From contig JAZKDO010000001.1 of the NCBI GenBank assembly GCA_040387555.1, forward strand, positions 558,001-622,000: a stretch of 64,000 bases of DNA, read 5' to 3'. The stretch comes from UBA4416 sp040387555. GTDB lineage: Bacteria; Bacteroidota; Bacteroidia; B-17B0; Aurantibacillaceae. Both the position numbers and the translations under genes were made by a program. Below the pieces are notes generated by a model. It was not told the origin of the DNA and ran no database searches. It saw only the letters and a program-made list of their open reading frames with translations. Positions within the stretch are counted from its first letter, which is position 1, and each line of letters opens with the position of its first letter. Positions 54,419 to 64,000 of the stretch are shown piece by piece.

Positions 54419-56209
54419 TTAATCGTTTAATTTCAATACCGCCATAAAGGCGCTTTGCGGTATTTCCACATTACCAACCTGTTTCATGCGCTTCTTACCT
54501 TCCTTTTGTTTTTCTAATAATTTACGTTTACGACTAATATCTCCTCCATAACACTTTGCCGTTACGTCTTTACGAATAGCACTAATAGTTTCACGGGAAA
54601 TAATTTTAGCGCCAATCGCAGCCTGAATCGGAATTTCAAATTGTTGTTTTGGTATTAATTCTTTTAGCTTTTCGCAGATTTTTTTTCCAAAGTGATAAGA
54701 ATTACTTCTGTGAATCAAACAAGACAAAGCATCTACAGGTTCCCCTTTTAATAAAATGTCTAATTTCACTAAATCTGATTCACGCATTCCAATAGGATGA
54801 TAATCAAAAGAAGCATATCCTTTTGAGATAGATTTCAGTCTATCAAAGAAATCAAAAACCACCTCTCCTAAAGGCATTTCAAAAACCAACTCTACTCTGT
54901 CTGCTGTTAAATAATTTTGAGTAACAATAAGTCCGCGTTTTTCAATGCATAAGCTCATCACTGGTCCGATGAAATCAGATTTTGTGATAATATTAGCTTT
55001 AATATAGGGCTCCTCTATGTAATTAATACGCGCAGGATCAGGAAGATCACTAGGGTTATTAACTTTTACAACATCTCCGTTTGTTTGGTAGGCAATATAA
55101 GATACGTTAGGAACTGTTGTAATAACAGTCATTTTAAATTCCCGCTCCAACCTTTCCTGCACAATTTCCATATGGAGCATTCCTAAAAATCCACAACGAA
55201 AGCCAAAACCTAAAGCCAAAGATGATTCTGGTTCCCAGGTTAAAGAAGCATCATTTAATTGAAGCTTTTCCATACTATAACGTAACTCTTCAAAATCCTC
55301 AGTATCTACCGGATAAATTCCCGCAAATACCATAGGCTTAACTTCCTCAAAACCATGGATTCCTTCGGCACACGGCCTGTCAAAATGGGTAATCGTATCG
55401 CCTACTTTTACTTCTTTCGCTTCTTTTATACCTGATATGATATAGCCAACATCGCCCGTACTCATTGAACTGCGGGCTTCCGGTTTTAACTTTAGCACGC
55501 CGATTTCATCAGCATTATATATTGAACCGGTATTAAAGAACTTTACTTTATCGCCTTTTTTAATTGTTCCATTTAAAATTTTATAATAAGCAATAATTCC
55601 TCTAAAACTATTAAAAACGCTGTCAAAAATCAATGCCTGTAATGGGGCTTCGGGATCACCCACGGGAGCTTTAACGCGCTCAATGATTGCTGTCAGGATT
55701 GCTTCGATTCCCATTCCTGTTTTACCACTTGCTGGTATAACATCACTGCGTTCACATCCTATTAAATCAACAATCTGGTCAGTAACCATTTCAGGCTCCG
55801 CGCTCGGCAAATCCATTTTATTAAGAATAGGAATGATGGTTAAATCATGTTCTAAGGCTAAATATAAATTCGATATTGTTTGCGCCTGTATGCCCTGTGC
55901 TGCATCTACAATTAGTAATGCTCCTTCACAGGCTGCAATAGAACGTGATACCTCATAACTAAAATCTACGTGTCCGGGCGTGTCTATTAAATTGAGTACA
56001 AATTTTTCACCTTTAAAGGCGTATTCCATTTGTATAGCATGACTTTTAATGGTAATTCCACGCTCCTTTTCAAGATCCATATCATCGAGCACCTGCGCTT
56101 CCATTTCTCGACTTGTGATGGTATTAGTATACTCTAATAACCTGTCGGCTAAAGTAGATTTACCATGGTCGATATGGGCAATAATGCAAAAGTTACGTAT
56201 GTTCTTCAT
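54419..56209 (-). CDS. lepA: Elongation factor 4 (LepA)
   Basis: LepA is a translational GTPase that acts on stalled or mispositioned ribosomes. The 596-residue length equals the family norm. GTPase motifs are AHIDHGKSTL (G1), DTPGHVDF (G3) and NKMDLPSAEP (G4), and GTP-switch RGITIK is present. The LepA-specific C-terminal domain includes GGDISRKRKLLEKQKEGKKR near the end. I chose the ATG at 56209, which gives MKNIRNFCIIAHIDHG; a start at 56287 would add 26 unconserved residues. A -7 box lies 20-27 bases upstream. It converges with the protease gene on a shared terminator. Confidence 0.97.
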   Translation of the reverse strand: MKNIRNFCIIAHIDHGKSTLADRLLEYTNTITSREMEAQVLDDMDLEKERGITIKSHAIQMEYAFKGEKFVLNLIDTPGHVDFSYEVSRSIAACEGALLIVDAAQGIQAQTISNLYLALEHDLTIIPILNKMDLPSAEPEMVTDQIVDLIGCERSDVIPASGKTGMGIEAILTAIIERVKAPVGDPEAPLQALIFDSVFNSFRGIIAYYKILNGTIKKGDKVKFFNTGSIYNADEIGVLKLKPEARSSMSTGDVGYIISGIKEAKEVKVGDTITHFDRPCAEGIHGFEEVKPMVFAGIYPVDTEDFEELRYSMEKLQLNDASLTWEPESSLALGFGFRCGFLGMLHMEIVQERLEREFKMTVITTVPNVSYIAYQTNGDVVKVNNPSDLPDPARINYIEEPYIKANIITKSDFIGPVMSLCIEKRGLIVTQNYLTADRVELVFEMPLGEVVFDFFDRLKSISKGYASFDYHPIGMRESDLVKLDILLKGEPVDALSCLIHRSNSYHFGKKICEKLKELIPKQQFEIPIQAAIGAKIISRETISAIRKDVTAKCYGGDISRKRKLLEKQKEGKKRMKQVGNVEIPQSAFMAVLKLND

Positions 56210-56228
56210 TGAATGTAAAATAAGTCTG

Positions 56229-56236
56229 CAAAGATA
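56229..56236 (-). promoter_or_regulatory. Putative -7 element of lepA
   Basis: On the - strand the octamer is TATCTTTG, 20 bases before the lepA ATG. A TTTG is only 12 bases upstream and no box is at the expected distance, so this is tentative. Confidence 0.4.
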
Positions 56237-56285
56237 CACTATTGGCTGCAAAAAATAAGTATAGCCACAAAAATATATATGCAAC

Positions 56286-56314
56286 AAAAACGCCGCTAAA
56301 TAAGCGGCGTTTTA
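56286..56314 (-). terminator. Terminator of the giant adhesin gene
   Basis: AAAACGCCGC and GCGGCGTTTT form a GC-rich stem around a seven-base loop, with a T run on the - strand. It lies 15 bases after the adhesin stop. Confidence 0.88.
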
Positions 56315-56328
56315 AGTAGAAAAAAATT

Positions 56329-59300
56329 TTAATTGGTGTTTCTTCTGATTACCGTTACATGACCAACATAAGGATGCTTATTTCCTAGTATATCATGAAC
56401 CATTAATTTATAAATATAAACGCCTTGTGGTGCAGGCTTAGATCCACCTTTTACAGAACCATCCCAACCTTTTCTGAAATTGTTGCTTGTAAAAATGTTT
56501 TCGCCCCATCTGTCAAAGATATCCAACCTATAATTTTCTTCGTCAATACCCACCCCTAAAGGTTGGAAAATATCATTTAACCCATTTTCATCGGGCGTAA
56601 ATGAATTTGGTATGTAGACTGAAAAATCAGGTATCACCTCCACAATTTGAGATGCGATGTCTCGGCAACCACGTGGCGATATGGCAATCAGATTCACCTT
56701 ATACTCTCCAACATAACTATATCCATGACTCGGATTCATTACTGTTGACGTGTTTGAACCATTTAAAGCGGCCGGATCACCAAAATCCCAATAATAGGTT
56801 GTTGCTCCCTGCGAAGTATTTATAAAATTAAAGTTCGGATCCAAAATGGAAACCTTTAAAGGATCAGCGTAAAACGAAGCGGTTGGCTGAGGATATACTT
56901 CAATATAATTTGGTTTGGTAATCGTTTTAGAACAACCAGTTAATGTATTCAAAACATTTAAAGATATCGCATAGATTCCGGAATCACTAATCGTTGAATA
57001 CATAGGATTACCAGGACCTAATACTACATTTTTATTACTATTCCAAGTAAAAACATCATTAGCTCCCCCATTCGATGTTCCTGTTAATGTAACTGATAAT
57101 GGGGCACAACCAATACTTGGAGCTGTAAAATCAATTACCGGCAACTGATTAATATTTACTGTGAAAACTGCCGTTCCGGTTGGAATAGTACATTTGTCAT
57201 CAATCGTCACCGTATATTGTGAAGGAGATGCCATAGTCGAATTGGTAACTATCGAAATCGAACTAGTAGGAGTGGCAGAGAAGGTTTGGCCGGTACTCCA
57301 GGCAAAATTATACGGGCCGCCATTACCCGGACTTGAGATTGTCGGAGATAATGTAACAAAATCACCCGCACATTTAGTTACAGAAAATCCACTAATAGCT
57401 AACGAAGGTGTCACCGCTACAGTAATTACACTTGGTCCTCTCTGGCAGCCGTTTATATCTGTTACGGATACAATATAAGAAGTGGTTGTAGTTGGGCTAA
57501 CCGTATGCGGGCCGCCTCCATTAAACAAATTTGGTGTCCAACTATACGTATACACTCCTTGTGCTCCACCACTTGCATCGGCAGATATTTGTGTGGACTG
57601 CCCGTAACATATTGCTGTGTTTAAAGAAGGTATTAAAACTAAAATGTTAGGTGGGGCTACATATACGGGCTGAGTTACAGAGCAACCGTAATTATCTACA
57701 ACTGTTGCGTTGTATTGTCCGGCAGCAACACCACTTACACTTTGAGTTAATGCAGAAGTAGTAATTGTTTGTGAAATCGGGTTGGACCAGATTACATTGT
57801 AAGGAGCGGTGCCCGAAGTATAATTAACAGTAATTGCTCCGTTGGACATTCCTGTACAGGCCGGTTGAGTTACACTAAAACCGGTTATTGAAGGAGGTAA
57901 AGGATTAGCAATAGCTACTGATTGTGAAATAGAACAACCTTTTGCATCTGTAATAACTGCTGACCAATTTGAACCCGGAGACATATTAATTGCTACCGTT
58001 CCTGATTGGACAGGACTAGTGTTCCAACTTACGGAATAAGTTGGAGTACCTCCCGTTATGGTAACAGTAGCAGATCCATTTGGATTACCACAGGTTGCAG
58101 GAAGAGAAGTATAGGTTGATGTTAAAGCAGAGGGTTGTGAAATTGTAAAGTTCGCTCCTATTGGACAATTATTCGCATCTGTTAAAGCTAACGTATAGCC
58201 ACCTGCGGTTAAACCCGTTAAAAAGCCATTGGAGCCAGGTTGTGCAGGCGTCCATGTGTAGCCATAAGCGGGCGTACCATTCTGGATAGTAATAGATATT
58301 TGTCCGTTATTTCCTCCAAAACAAGAAACATCTGTAAAACTTGATGCTGTAATAGTTAAAGCTTGCGGTTGAGATATAGTAACCGATTTGGATGTTACAC
58401 ACCCGTTACCGTCAGTAACATTACAAGTATAACTATTTGCTCCTACATTGACTAATATGGAAGAGGTTTGAGCACTAGGAGTCCACACATAAGAATAGTT
58501 TGGAGTGCCTCCGTTTACTAGCATTGTTGCGCCTCCATTGGTTTGTCCAAAACAAGAAACATTTGTAAAACTTCCAATAGCACTCGTCAATTGTGTTGGC
58601 TGAGTAATGTCTACAAAAGCAGTTCCCACGCAACCTGCAGCGTCAGTCACAGTAATGTTCTTAATTCCAAAATTAAACGTCGAAACATTAGCCGTTGTAT
58701 AAGATGTTCCGGACCATAAATAAGAGTAAGGAGTAACCCCGCCAGTCACATTTATATCTGCCCCTCCATTAGAGCCTCCAAAACAACTAATGTTTGTCTG
58801 ACTCGTTATTGCAACAACAGGGCCGGCAATATCATTAACCAAACCACTTGCCACAGCTTTACATCCATATAAATCTGTTACTGTAAAACTATAGGCCCCT
58901 GCCACAATACCATTATTACATAATGAAGTTGGCCCGTTACTCCACAAATTAGAGTAGGGAGCGGTTCCCCCACCAACAACTACACACGTTTTTCCGTTTG
59001 CTTGTCCGCAATTAGAGTTGGTAGCTCCAGCTACTGCAGTTAAAGCCGCAGGCTCTGTGAGGGTAAAAGTAATTACACTTATACAAGACCCATTGGAAGT
59101 AATCGTTACAGTATTATTTCCAACACATAAATTATTTACCGAATTTCCATTTTGTAAACCAGGTTGCCATAAAATAGAGGGGATTCCAATTCCACCTGTG
59201 AACGCAATATTTCCTGTTCCATCGCAGGCACCAAAACATTTTACATTTGTAGTTGTTAACGTTGTTGTAAAGGCTGCGGGTTGGTTTATCGTGGCTGTTG

Positions 59301-62300
59301 CAGTTGCTATACAACCATTAGCATCTGCAACCGTTACAACGTATGGTCCTGCTGTTAACGAACCTGCCGTTGCAGCATTTCCTCCGTTTGGCGACCATGA
59401 ATATGTAAATGAACCTGTGCCCCCGCCAGGAGTTACAACCGCAAAACCATTATTTCCTCCGAAACAGGTAACACTACCTGTTGCAGATATATTTGCGGTA
59501 ACCTGGGTTGGCTGAGAAATAATAACAGCAACATTTGCTGTACAAGAATTTTGATCTGTTGCCAACACAGTATAATTGCCTGCGCAAGCACCGGTTAATG
59601 TTTGAGAAGAAACAGGACTTGCTCCACCCGTCCACACATAACTCACTGCGCCAATATTATTTGTAACCGTTGCAATAGCTAAGCCATTGCAGGCGTTGAA
59701 ACAAGTTACATTACTGGATGTTAAACTTGCCACCATTGCAGGCGGATTGGATAATGCCATACTGGATGTAACCACACATCCATTACCATCAGTTACAGTT
59801 AGTCCATAACTTCCTGCTCCAATTTGGTTACTTGTAGGTCCGCTGCCATTTACCCCCCAACTATAAGTATAGGATGGAGTTCCTCCAAGTGCTGCCGCAG
59901 TACCAAAACCATTAGTGGCTCCAAAACATTTGGGGTTAGTTGGAGAAATTGTAACTGTTAAAGCTGTGGGCTGTGTGATGTTAACGCTTGTAGAGGTAAC
60001 ACATCCTGCAAAATCAGTTGCAGAAACCGTATATATACCTGCACATAAATTTGTTCCTGAGGTGGTTACCTGGCCATTACTCCACGAATAGCTATAAGGC
60101 GTAATACCTCCCGAGACAGAAGTAGTAGCTATTCCATTACATGCTCCAAAACAAGATACGTTTGTTTGACTTATAACACTAATGGCAGGACCACTTGTAT
60201 TAGGGATAGTTACAGCAAGGGTTTGCAGACAATTATTTGCATCCTTTACCTGAATGGTGTAAGTTCCTGCCGCTACACCTGATTGAACAGTGCTTGTTGA
60301 GCCAGGGCTCCATGTTTGAGTATAGGCTGAAGTTCCACCTGAAATATTAATAGTTGCCGAGCCGTTTGCCTGACCGCAATTTGCTGGTGTAACAGAAGAT
60401 GTTAGTGTAATAGACGTTGGTTGCGTTACTGTAATACTAGAACTAATGGAGCAGCCGTTAAAGTCAGTGATTATACAAGTATAATTTCCGACAGCTACAT
60501 TAGGCACCGTAGATAATGTACTCGCTAAGGTTGGCCATGAATAAGTGTATGGGCCTGTTCCGCCTGTTCCGGCAGCAGCTACTGTACCTGTAGGCGTATT
60601 AAAACACTTAACGTTATTGGAATTCATAATTGAAGTCAAAACAGGGGGCTGTGTAAGACTGCCCGATGTTGTTGATTTACATCCATAAAAGTCGGTTATT
60701 GTACATGAATAAGTTCCAGGACATAAATTATTTGCCGCAGCAGTTGTTTGAGTTGGTACAGAAGTCCATGAGTAAGTAAAAGGAGCAGTGCCACCGGTCA
60801 TGCCAGCAGTTAAATTTCCATTACATAATCCGTTACACGTAATATTAGTTGATCCAGTTATAGATGCTACACCTCCTGGTGTTAATCCAACAACAACAGG
60901 ACTTGAAACCACACATCCATTAGCATCAATTGCTGTAACCGAATAATTTCCTGCAACAACACTGTTAGATGTAGCTGCTGCTCCACCTGTAGGAGTCCAG
61001 CTATAAGTAATGGTTCCTGTTCCACCCGTTACGGTTGATGAACCAATACCGTTAGCTGCAGTACAATTTGCATTTTGTGAAGAAACCGAAATAGCTAAAG
61101 CTGTTGGTTGTGTTATTGTTACTGTTTGAGTAGCATTACAACCATTGGCATCTCTAATGCCCATTAAGTAAGTTCCGGCCGTTTGATTTACAAAAACAGT
61201 CGAAGCCTGATATGATCCTCCATTTAAATTATAGGAGTAAGTTGGCGTTCCTCCTGATCCCACAACATTTATTGTTCCTGTTGGTGTTCCGAAACATTTA
61301 GCCGGTAAAGAAGAAGGAGTAACAGAAACAGTTGTTGGTTGGGATATAGTAACCGTTGTGGTGGCGATACAGCCACCCACATCTCTTACTGTAATATTAT
61401 AAGAACCGGCAGGTAAACCTGAAAACTGACCCGTTCCATTTGATGCTAAAGGCGACGTTGATATTGAATAGGAAAAGGGTGCTCCTGCCCCTCCGGTAGG
61501 AATTGCAACAGTGGCCGATCCGTTAGATAATCCAAAACAAGTCACATTTGAAAAACTTGTGATAGAAGTAGTTGGGCTTCCTAAACTTAAAACCGTATAA
61601 GGCACTGATAATGTGCAAGTGTTAACGTCTTTGACAATAACGGTGTGATTTCCTGCAGCCAAACTTGTTGTGCTTGCACTTGCCGTAAAACCACCTCCAT
61701 CAAAGGAATAACTATAAGCTGCTACACCCCCGGTAACACCAGTCACAGTTGATGATCCGTTTGAGATTCCACAGCTTGCTGTTGAGGCATTAACCGTAGC
61801 TGAAGTAATACCTGCGATTACTCCCACACTAAAAGTTGTGGGAAAAGTACAGCCATTAGCATCTTTCACAATTATAGAATGTGTTCCGGACGCTAAATTT
61901 GAAATCACTGAAGTAGCAGCGAACGCACCCCCATCAATCGAATAACTGTAAGTTGATGTTCCTCCTGTAACGCCTGTAACTGTGTAGGAACCCGTTGGTC
62001 CGGCGCAACTTGCCGGGCTTGAAGCCCCAGCTATTGCGGTTGGACCAAGAATATCTATGATAGATGTTGTTTTTGTAAAGACGCAGCCGTTTGCATCCTT
62101 TATTGTTACTGAATAAGTTGCTGGTGCCAGCCCGGTTGTTGGAGATGTAGCAGAGAAGGCTCCTCCGTTGATTGCATAACTATAGGTTGATGTTCCACCA
62201 ACAGGAGTTCCAAATGTAAAACTTCCATTTGTATTTCCGCAGGTAGCATTTGTCGGAGTAATTGTAATTCCCGTTGGACCAGGAGTCATGGTTAATGTTG

Positions 62301-63999
62301 CAGAAACAGTAAAGGTACATCCGAAATTATTTGTTAAGGTAATAATTGGTGTTCCGGCTCCCAGAGCTGTTACTGTTTGGCTACCACCAGTTGTTCCTAA
62401 ACTACTCGTAAATAATGTTACTGTTTGAACACCTAAACTTCCATCATAAATAAATACTTGACCATTATTTAACCCACAAGTAGGATTTGTAGATGTTAGG
62501 GTCGCTAATGGATTTGGATTGATAATAACAGTCGCTGTTGTCGTATTTACACAAACACCATTTACAACTGTGTGTGTAACTGTAAAAGTTCCTGGCGCAG
62601 TAAAACTAACTGGCCCGTAAGTGCCAACAGTACTTGTTGAGGAAGCAGCGGGAGCACCTGTAATTGGTGAAAAAGAATACGCATGCGTAATCCCTGTTCC
62701 CGACGAGCCGGTATTATTAAAAGTAAACGTGTTGCCGTTTAAACATTGGGTTCCTGCACCGTTAAAAGTAGAAGTTACAGTTCCGGTTGAATTAATATTC
62801 ACCGTTTTAGTAATAGCACATAATTTTGAATCCCTAATTACAACGGTGTAAGCTCCTGCGGATAAGCCCGTTGCCGATGATCCAGTTCCTCCTGATGGCG
62901 ACCAGGAATAAGTATAACCAGGGGTGCCTCCGCTAGATGCGACACTTGCTGTGCCTAACGCCACACATGTTGCATTTGTAAAAGTAGGAGTTGCAGTTAT
63001 AGAGGTTGGTTGTGTAACAATTACTGTTGTAGTTTTTGCGCAAGAACTTGCGTCTGTAGTGATTAATGTATAGGTACCCGCCACTAATCCTGAAATTGTA
63101 CTAGCGCCAGCTACACTCGTCTGATTATTCGAGTAACTTGATGGCCCCGACCAATTATAAGTATAGGGTCCGGTTGCTCCTATTGGGGTTGCCGTTGCAG
63201 AGCCAGTTGCTCCACCGTTACATGAAACTGATGTTGAAGACATTGTAGGCGGGCAACAAGCTGAATATGCGACAAAAGTTGTTGCCGGATCTCCACTGCA
63301 ACCTGGATCATCCCATCCGCCGGATTCTCCATCTCCACTCGTATTAATCGTAAGTCCTAAGCTTGCTCCCGGATTACATACTGCAGATGTTTTAAGAGTA
63401 ATACAAAAATTCCAAACTCCCGAATTAACGGTAAGAACAGATGATGTGCCACCCGTCAATCCATCACCAAAGTTATTTCCCGGATTAGCGTTTACAACAC
63501 CTTCACCTGCTGCTATATCTCTAATAGATCTGTTAAAATAAAACCCTGCTCCAAAAGTAAGGCCTGTTGCTGTACTCGTACACCCTCCCGGATAATAAGC
63601 CCAACTACCCGTTGTGGGCGCATTTGCAGTAACTGAAGCAGCGGTAAGGGTAGTTAAATCCCATCCGCCTCCAAAAGCAAACTGAACACCATGTAGCCAG
63701 TTAGTTGCTGTTTGCTGAAATTTATCCACATGAAAACAAAATGTCACAGATTGTCCCGGATCATATTGACCGTTAACCGGTAGAGGGTTTACAGACAATG
63801 TTCCATCTCTGAAACAATCATTACAATCAATGTCATTATCAATATTTACCGTAAAACTTGCATCAGTAGAAGTTGGGCTATCACCACTTACCTGAATATA
63901 ATAACTTTGCCCAATATTCATCTGTTCCAAAACGATTGCTCCATCTGTACTACAACCAACTGGTTGCAAATTACTACATGCTCCAGTCCAAATACCAAA
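56329..63999 (-). CDS. Giant SprB-like T9SS adhesin (5' partial)
   Basis: The visible 2,550 or so residues are the C-terminal part of a giant cell-surface protein; the frame continues to the right window edge without a start, so the N terminus is missing. The first ~250 visible residues contain an unnamed beta-rich, Cys-bearing domain (DIDCNDCFRDGTLSV, CSGDPATTFVAYSACC). About two dozen SprB-like repeats follow, with the pattern C-(F/N)-G-x-x-N/T-G-x, GGTxxYxYSW and (V/I)xDxxGC. PKD/Ig-like domains come next, and the C terminus, VYIPNSFTPDENGLNDIFQP with IFDRWGENIFTSNNF, is a gliding-motility type B sorting domain. SprB-like proteins are moved along the surface in gliding, but gliding by this organism is only inferred. 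No SprF gene lies downstream. Confidence 0.92.
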   Translation of the reverse strand, partial: FGIWTGACSNLQPVGCSTDGAIVLEQMNIGQSYYIQVSGDSPTSTDASFTVNIDNDIDCNDCFRDGTLSVNPLPVNGQYDPGQSVTFCFHVDKFQQTATNWLHGVQFAFGGGWDLTTLTAASVTANAPTTGSWAYYPGGCTSTATGLTFGAGFYFNRSIRDIAAGEGVVNANPGNNFGDGLTGGTSSVLTVNSGVWNFCITLKTSAVCNPGASLGLTINTSGDGESGGWDDPGCSGDPATTFVAYSACCPPTMSSTSVSCNGGATGSATATPIGATGPYTYNWSGPSSYSNNQTSVAGASTISGLVAGTYTLITTDASSCAKTTTVIVTQPTSITATPTFTNATCVALGTASVASSGGTPGYTYSWSPSGGTGSSATGLSAGAYTVVIRDSKLCAITKTVNINSTGTVTSTFNGAGTQCLNGNTFTFNNTGSSGTGITHAYSFSPITGAPAASSTSTVGTYGPVSFTAPGTFTVTHTVVNGVCVNTTTATVIINPNPLATLTSTNPTCGLNNGQVFIYDGSLGVQTVTLFTSSLGTTGGSQTVTALGAGTPIITLTNNFGCTFTVSATLTMTPGPTGITITPTNATCGNTNGSFTFGTPVGGTSTYSYAINGGAFSATSPTTGLAPATYSVTIKDANGCVFTKTTSIIDILGPTAIAGASSPASCAGPTGSYTVTGVTGGTSTYSYSIDGGAFAATSVISNLASGTHSIIVKDANGCTFPTTFSVGVIAGITSATVNASTASCGISNGSSTVTGVTGGVAAYSYSFDGGGFTASASTTSLAAGNHTVIVKDVNTCTLSVPYTVLSLGSPTTSITSFSNVTCFGLSNGSATVAIPTGGAGAPFSYSISTSPLASNGTGQFSGLPAGSYNITVRDVGGCIATTTVTISQPTTVSVTPSSLPAKCFGTPTGTINVVGSGGTPTYSYNLNGGSYQASTVFVNQTAGTYLMGIRDANGCNATQTVTITQPTALAISVSSQNANCTAANGIGSSTVTGGTGTITYSWTPTGGAAATSNSVVAGNYSVTAIDANGCVVSSPVVVGLTPGGVASITGSTNITCNGLCNGNLTAGMTGGTAPFTYSWTSVPTQTTAAANNLCPGTYSCTITDFYGCKSTTSGSLTQPPVLTSIMNSNNVKCFNTPTGTVAAAGTGGTGPYTYSWPTLASTLSTVPNVAVGNYTCIITDFNGCSISSSITVTQPTSITLTSSVTPANCGQANGSATINISGGTSAYTQTWSPGSTSTVQSGVAAGTYTIQVKDANNCLQTLAVTIPNTSGPAISVISQTNVSCFGACNGIATTSVSGGITPYSYSWSNGQVTTSGTNLCAGIYTVSATDFAGCVTSTSVNITQPTALTVTISPTNPKCFGATNGFGTAAALGGTPSYTYSWGVNGSGPTSNQIGAGSYGLTVTDGNGCVVTSSMALSNPPAMVASLTSSNVTCFNACNGLAIATVTNNIGAVSYVWTGGASPVSSQTLTGACAGNYTVLATDQNSCTANVAVIISQPTQVTANISATGSVTCFGGNNGFAVVTPGGGTGSFTYSWSPNGGNAATAGSLTAGPYVVTVADANGCIATATATINQPAAFTTTLTTTNVKCFGACDGTGNIAFTGGIGIPSILWQPGLQNGNSVNNLCVGNNTVTITSNGSCISVITFTLTEPAALTAVAGATNSNCGQANGKTCVVVGGGTAPYSNLWSNGPTSLCNNGIVAGAYSFTVTDLYGCKAVASGLVNDIAGPVVAITSQTNISCFGGSNGGADINVTGGVTPYSYLWSGTSYTTANVSTFNFGIKNITVTDAAGCVGTAFVDITQPTQLTSAIGSFTNVSCFGQTNGGATMLVNGGTPNYSYVWTPSAQTSSILVNVGANSYTCNVTDGNGCVTSKSVTISQPQALTITASSFTDVSCFGGNNGQISITIQNGTPAYGYTWTPAQPGSNGFLTGLTAGGYTLALTDANNCPIGANFTISQPSALTSTYTSLPATCGNPNGSATVTITGGTPTYSVSWNTSPVQSGTVAINMSPGSNWSAVITDAKGCSISQSVAIANPLPPSITGFSVTQPACTGMSNGAITVNYTSGTAPYNVIWSNPISQTITTSALTQSVSGVAAGQYNATVVDNYGCSVTQPVYVAPPNILVLIPSLNTAICYGQSTQISADASGGAQGVYTYSWTPNLFNGGGPHTVSPTTTTSYIVSVTDINGCQRGPSVITVAVTPSLAISGFSVTKCAGDFVTLSPTISSPGNGGPYNFAWSTGQTFSATPTSSISIVTNSTMASPSQYTVTIDDKCTIPTGTAVFTVNINQLPVIDFTAPSIGCAPLSVTLTGTSNGGANDVFTWNSNKNVVLGPGNPMYSTISDSGIYAISLNVLNTLTGCSKTITKPNYIEVYPQPTASFYADPLKVSILDPNFNFINTSQGATTYYWDFGDPAALNGSNTSTVMNPSHGYSYVGEYKVNLIAISPRGCRDIASQIVEVIPDFSVYIPNSFTPDENGLNDIFQPLGVGIDEENYRLDIFDRWGENIFTSNNFRKGWDGSVKGGSKPAPQGVYIYKLMVHDILGNKHPYVGHVTVIRRNTN
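57640..63250 (-). repeat. Array of about 24 SprB-type coding repeats
   Basis: Counting the Cys-centred motif (for example NVSCFGACNGIATTSVSGG, NPKCFGATNGFGTAAALGG, NISCFGGSNGGADINVTGG) gives about 23-24 modules of roughly 75-80 residues. They differ from one another, so this is an old, diverged array with some closer neighbours. The last modules merge into PKD/Ig-like domains near the C terminus. Confidence 0.75.
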
Positions 64000-64000
64000 A

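Noticed and set aside
59018..59515. A 165-codon frame on + within the giant adhesin
   Set aside because: Opposite-strand reading of repeat DNA; hydrophobic low-complexity translation rich in Val, Ala and Pro, with no motif.

Overview
The window is about 64 kb of a low-GC, densely packed chromosome from a member of the Bacteroidota (class Bacteroidia; a Flavobacteriales-like lineage is my inference). The reasons are an Act-type alternative complex III operon joined to cytochrome oxidase, a suf operon, an ExbB-ExbD-ExbD-TonB set, PorP/SprF and OmpA partners of the type IX secretion system (T9SS), very large gliding-type adhesins with T9SS C-terminal domains, and promoter-like TAnnTTTG boxes in place of sigma-70 boxes. 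No rRNA, tRNA, CRISPR array, integrase or insertion sequence was seen.

Layout. 1-9.9 kb: the end of a respiratory operon on + (actB, running in from the left edge, then actC-D-E-F, coxB, coxA), closed by a clear terminator. This set passes electrons from menaquinol to oxygen. 10-15.3 kb: a U32-family rRNA hydroxylase-like gene, a convergent flavin-dependent halogenase-like gene, a GNAT acetyltransferase with an unclear start, and a two-domain VOC protein. 15.4-21.3 kb: the suf operon in the order sufA, a two-gene nucleotidyltransferase cassette, sufB, sufC, sufD, sufS. 21.4-28.7 kb: a PstS-like lipoprotein and a TPR protein on +, then a DUF3037/HipA-like kinase pair, a small membrane protein and tonB-exbD-exbD-exbB on -.

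29-36.6 kb: an operon on - encoding a 1523-residue T9SS adhesin, PorP/SprF and an OmpA-domain protein, which looks like a self-contained secretion and surface-display unit. 36.7-43.7 kb: two small-family membrane proteins, feoAB behind a perfect inverted repeat, cysQ, an alpha/beta hydrolase, and an enoyl-CoA hydratase/3-hydroxyanthranilate dioxygenase pair. 43.7-56.2 kb: a 1733-residue adhesin with a four-unit tandem repeat, a HerA-like ATPase, an O-antigen-ligase-like membrane protein, an M43 metalloprotease with a T9SS type A tail, and lepA. 56.3 kb to the right edge: the C-terminal 2,550 or more residues of a SprB-like adhesin with about two dozen modules; its N terminus lies outside the window.

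Most of the window is recognisable core and surface-protein biology. The parts least explained by known families are the nucleotidyltransferase cassette inside suf, the perfect palindrome abutting feoA, a roughly 180-residue module shared by the adhesin at 43.7 kb and the metalloprotease at 52.4 kb, and histidine-rich tails on several subunits of the respiratory operon. I see no clear sign of a wholly new multi-gene system.
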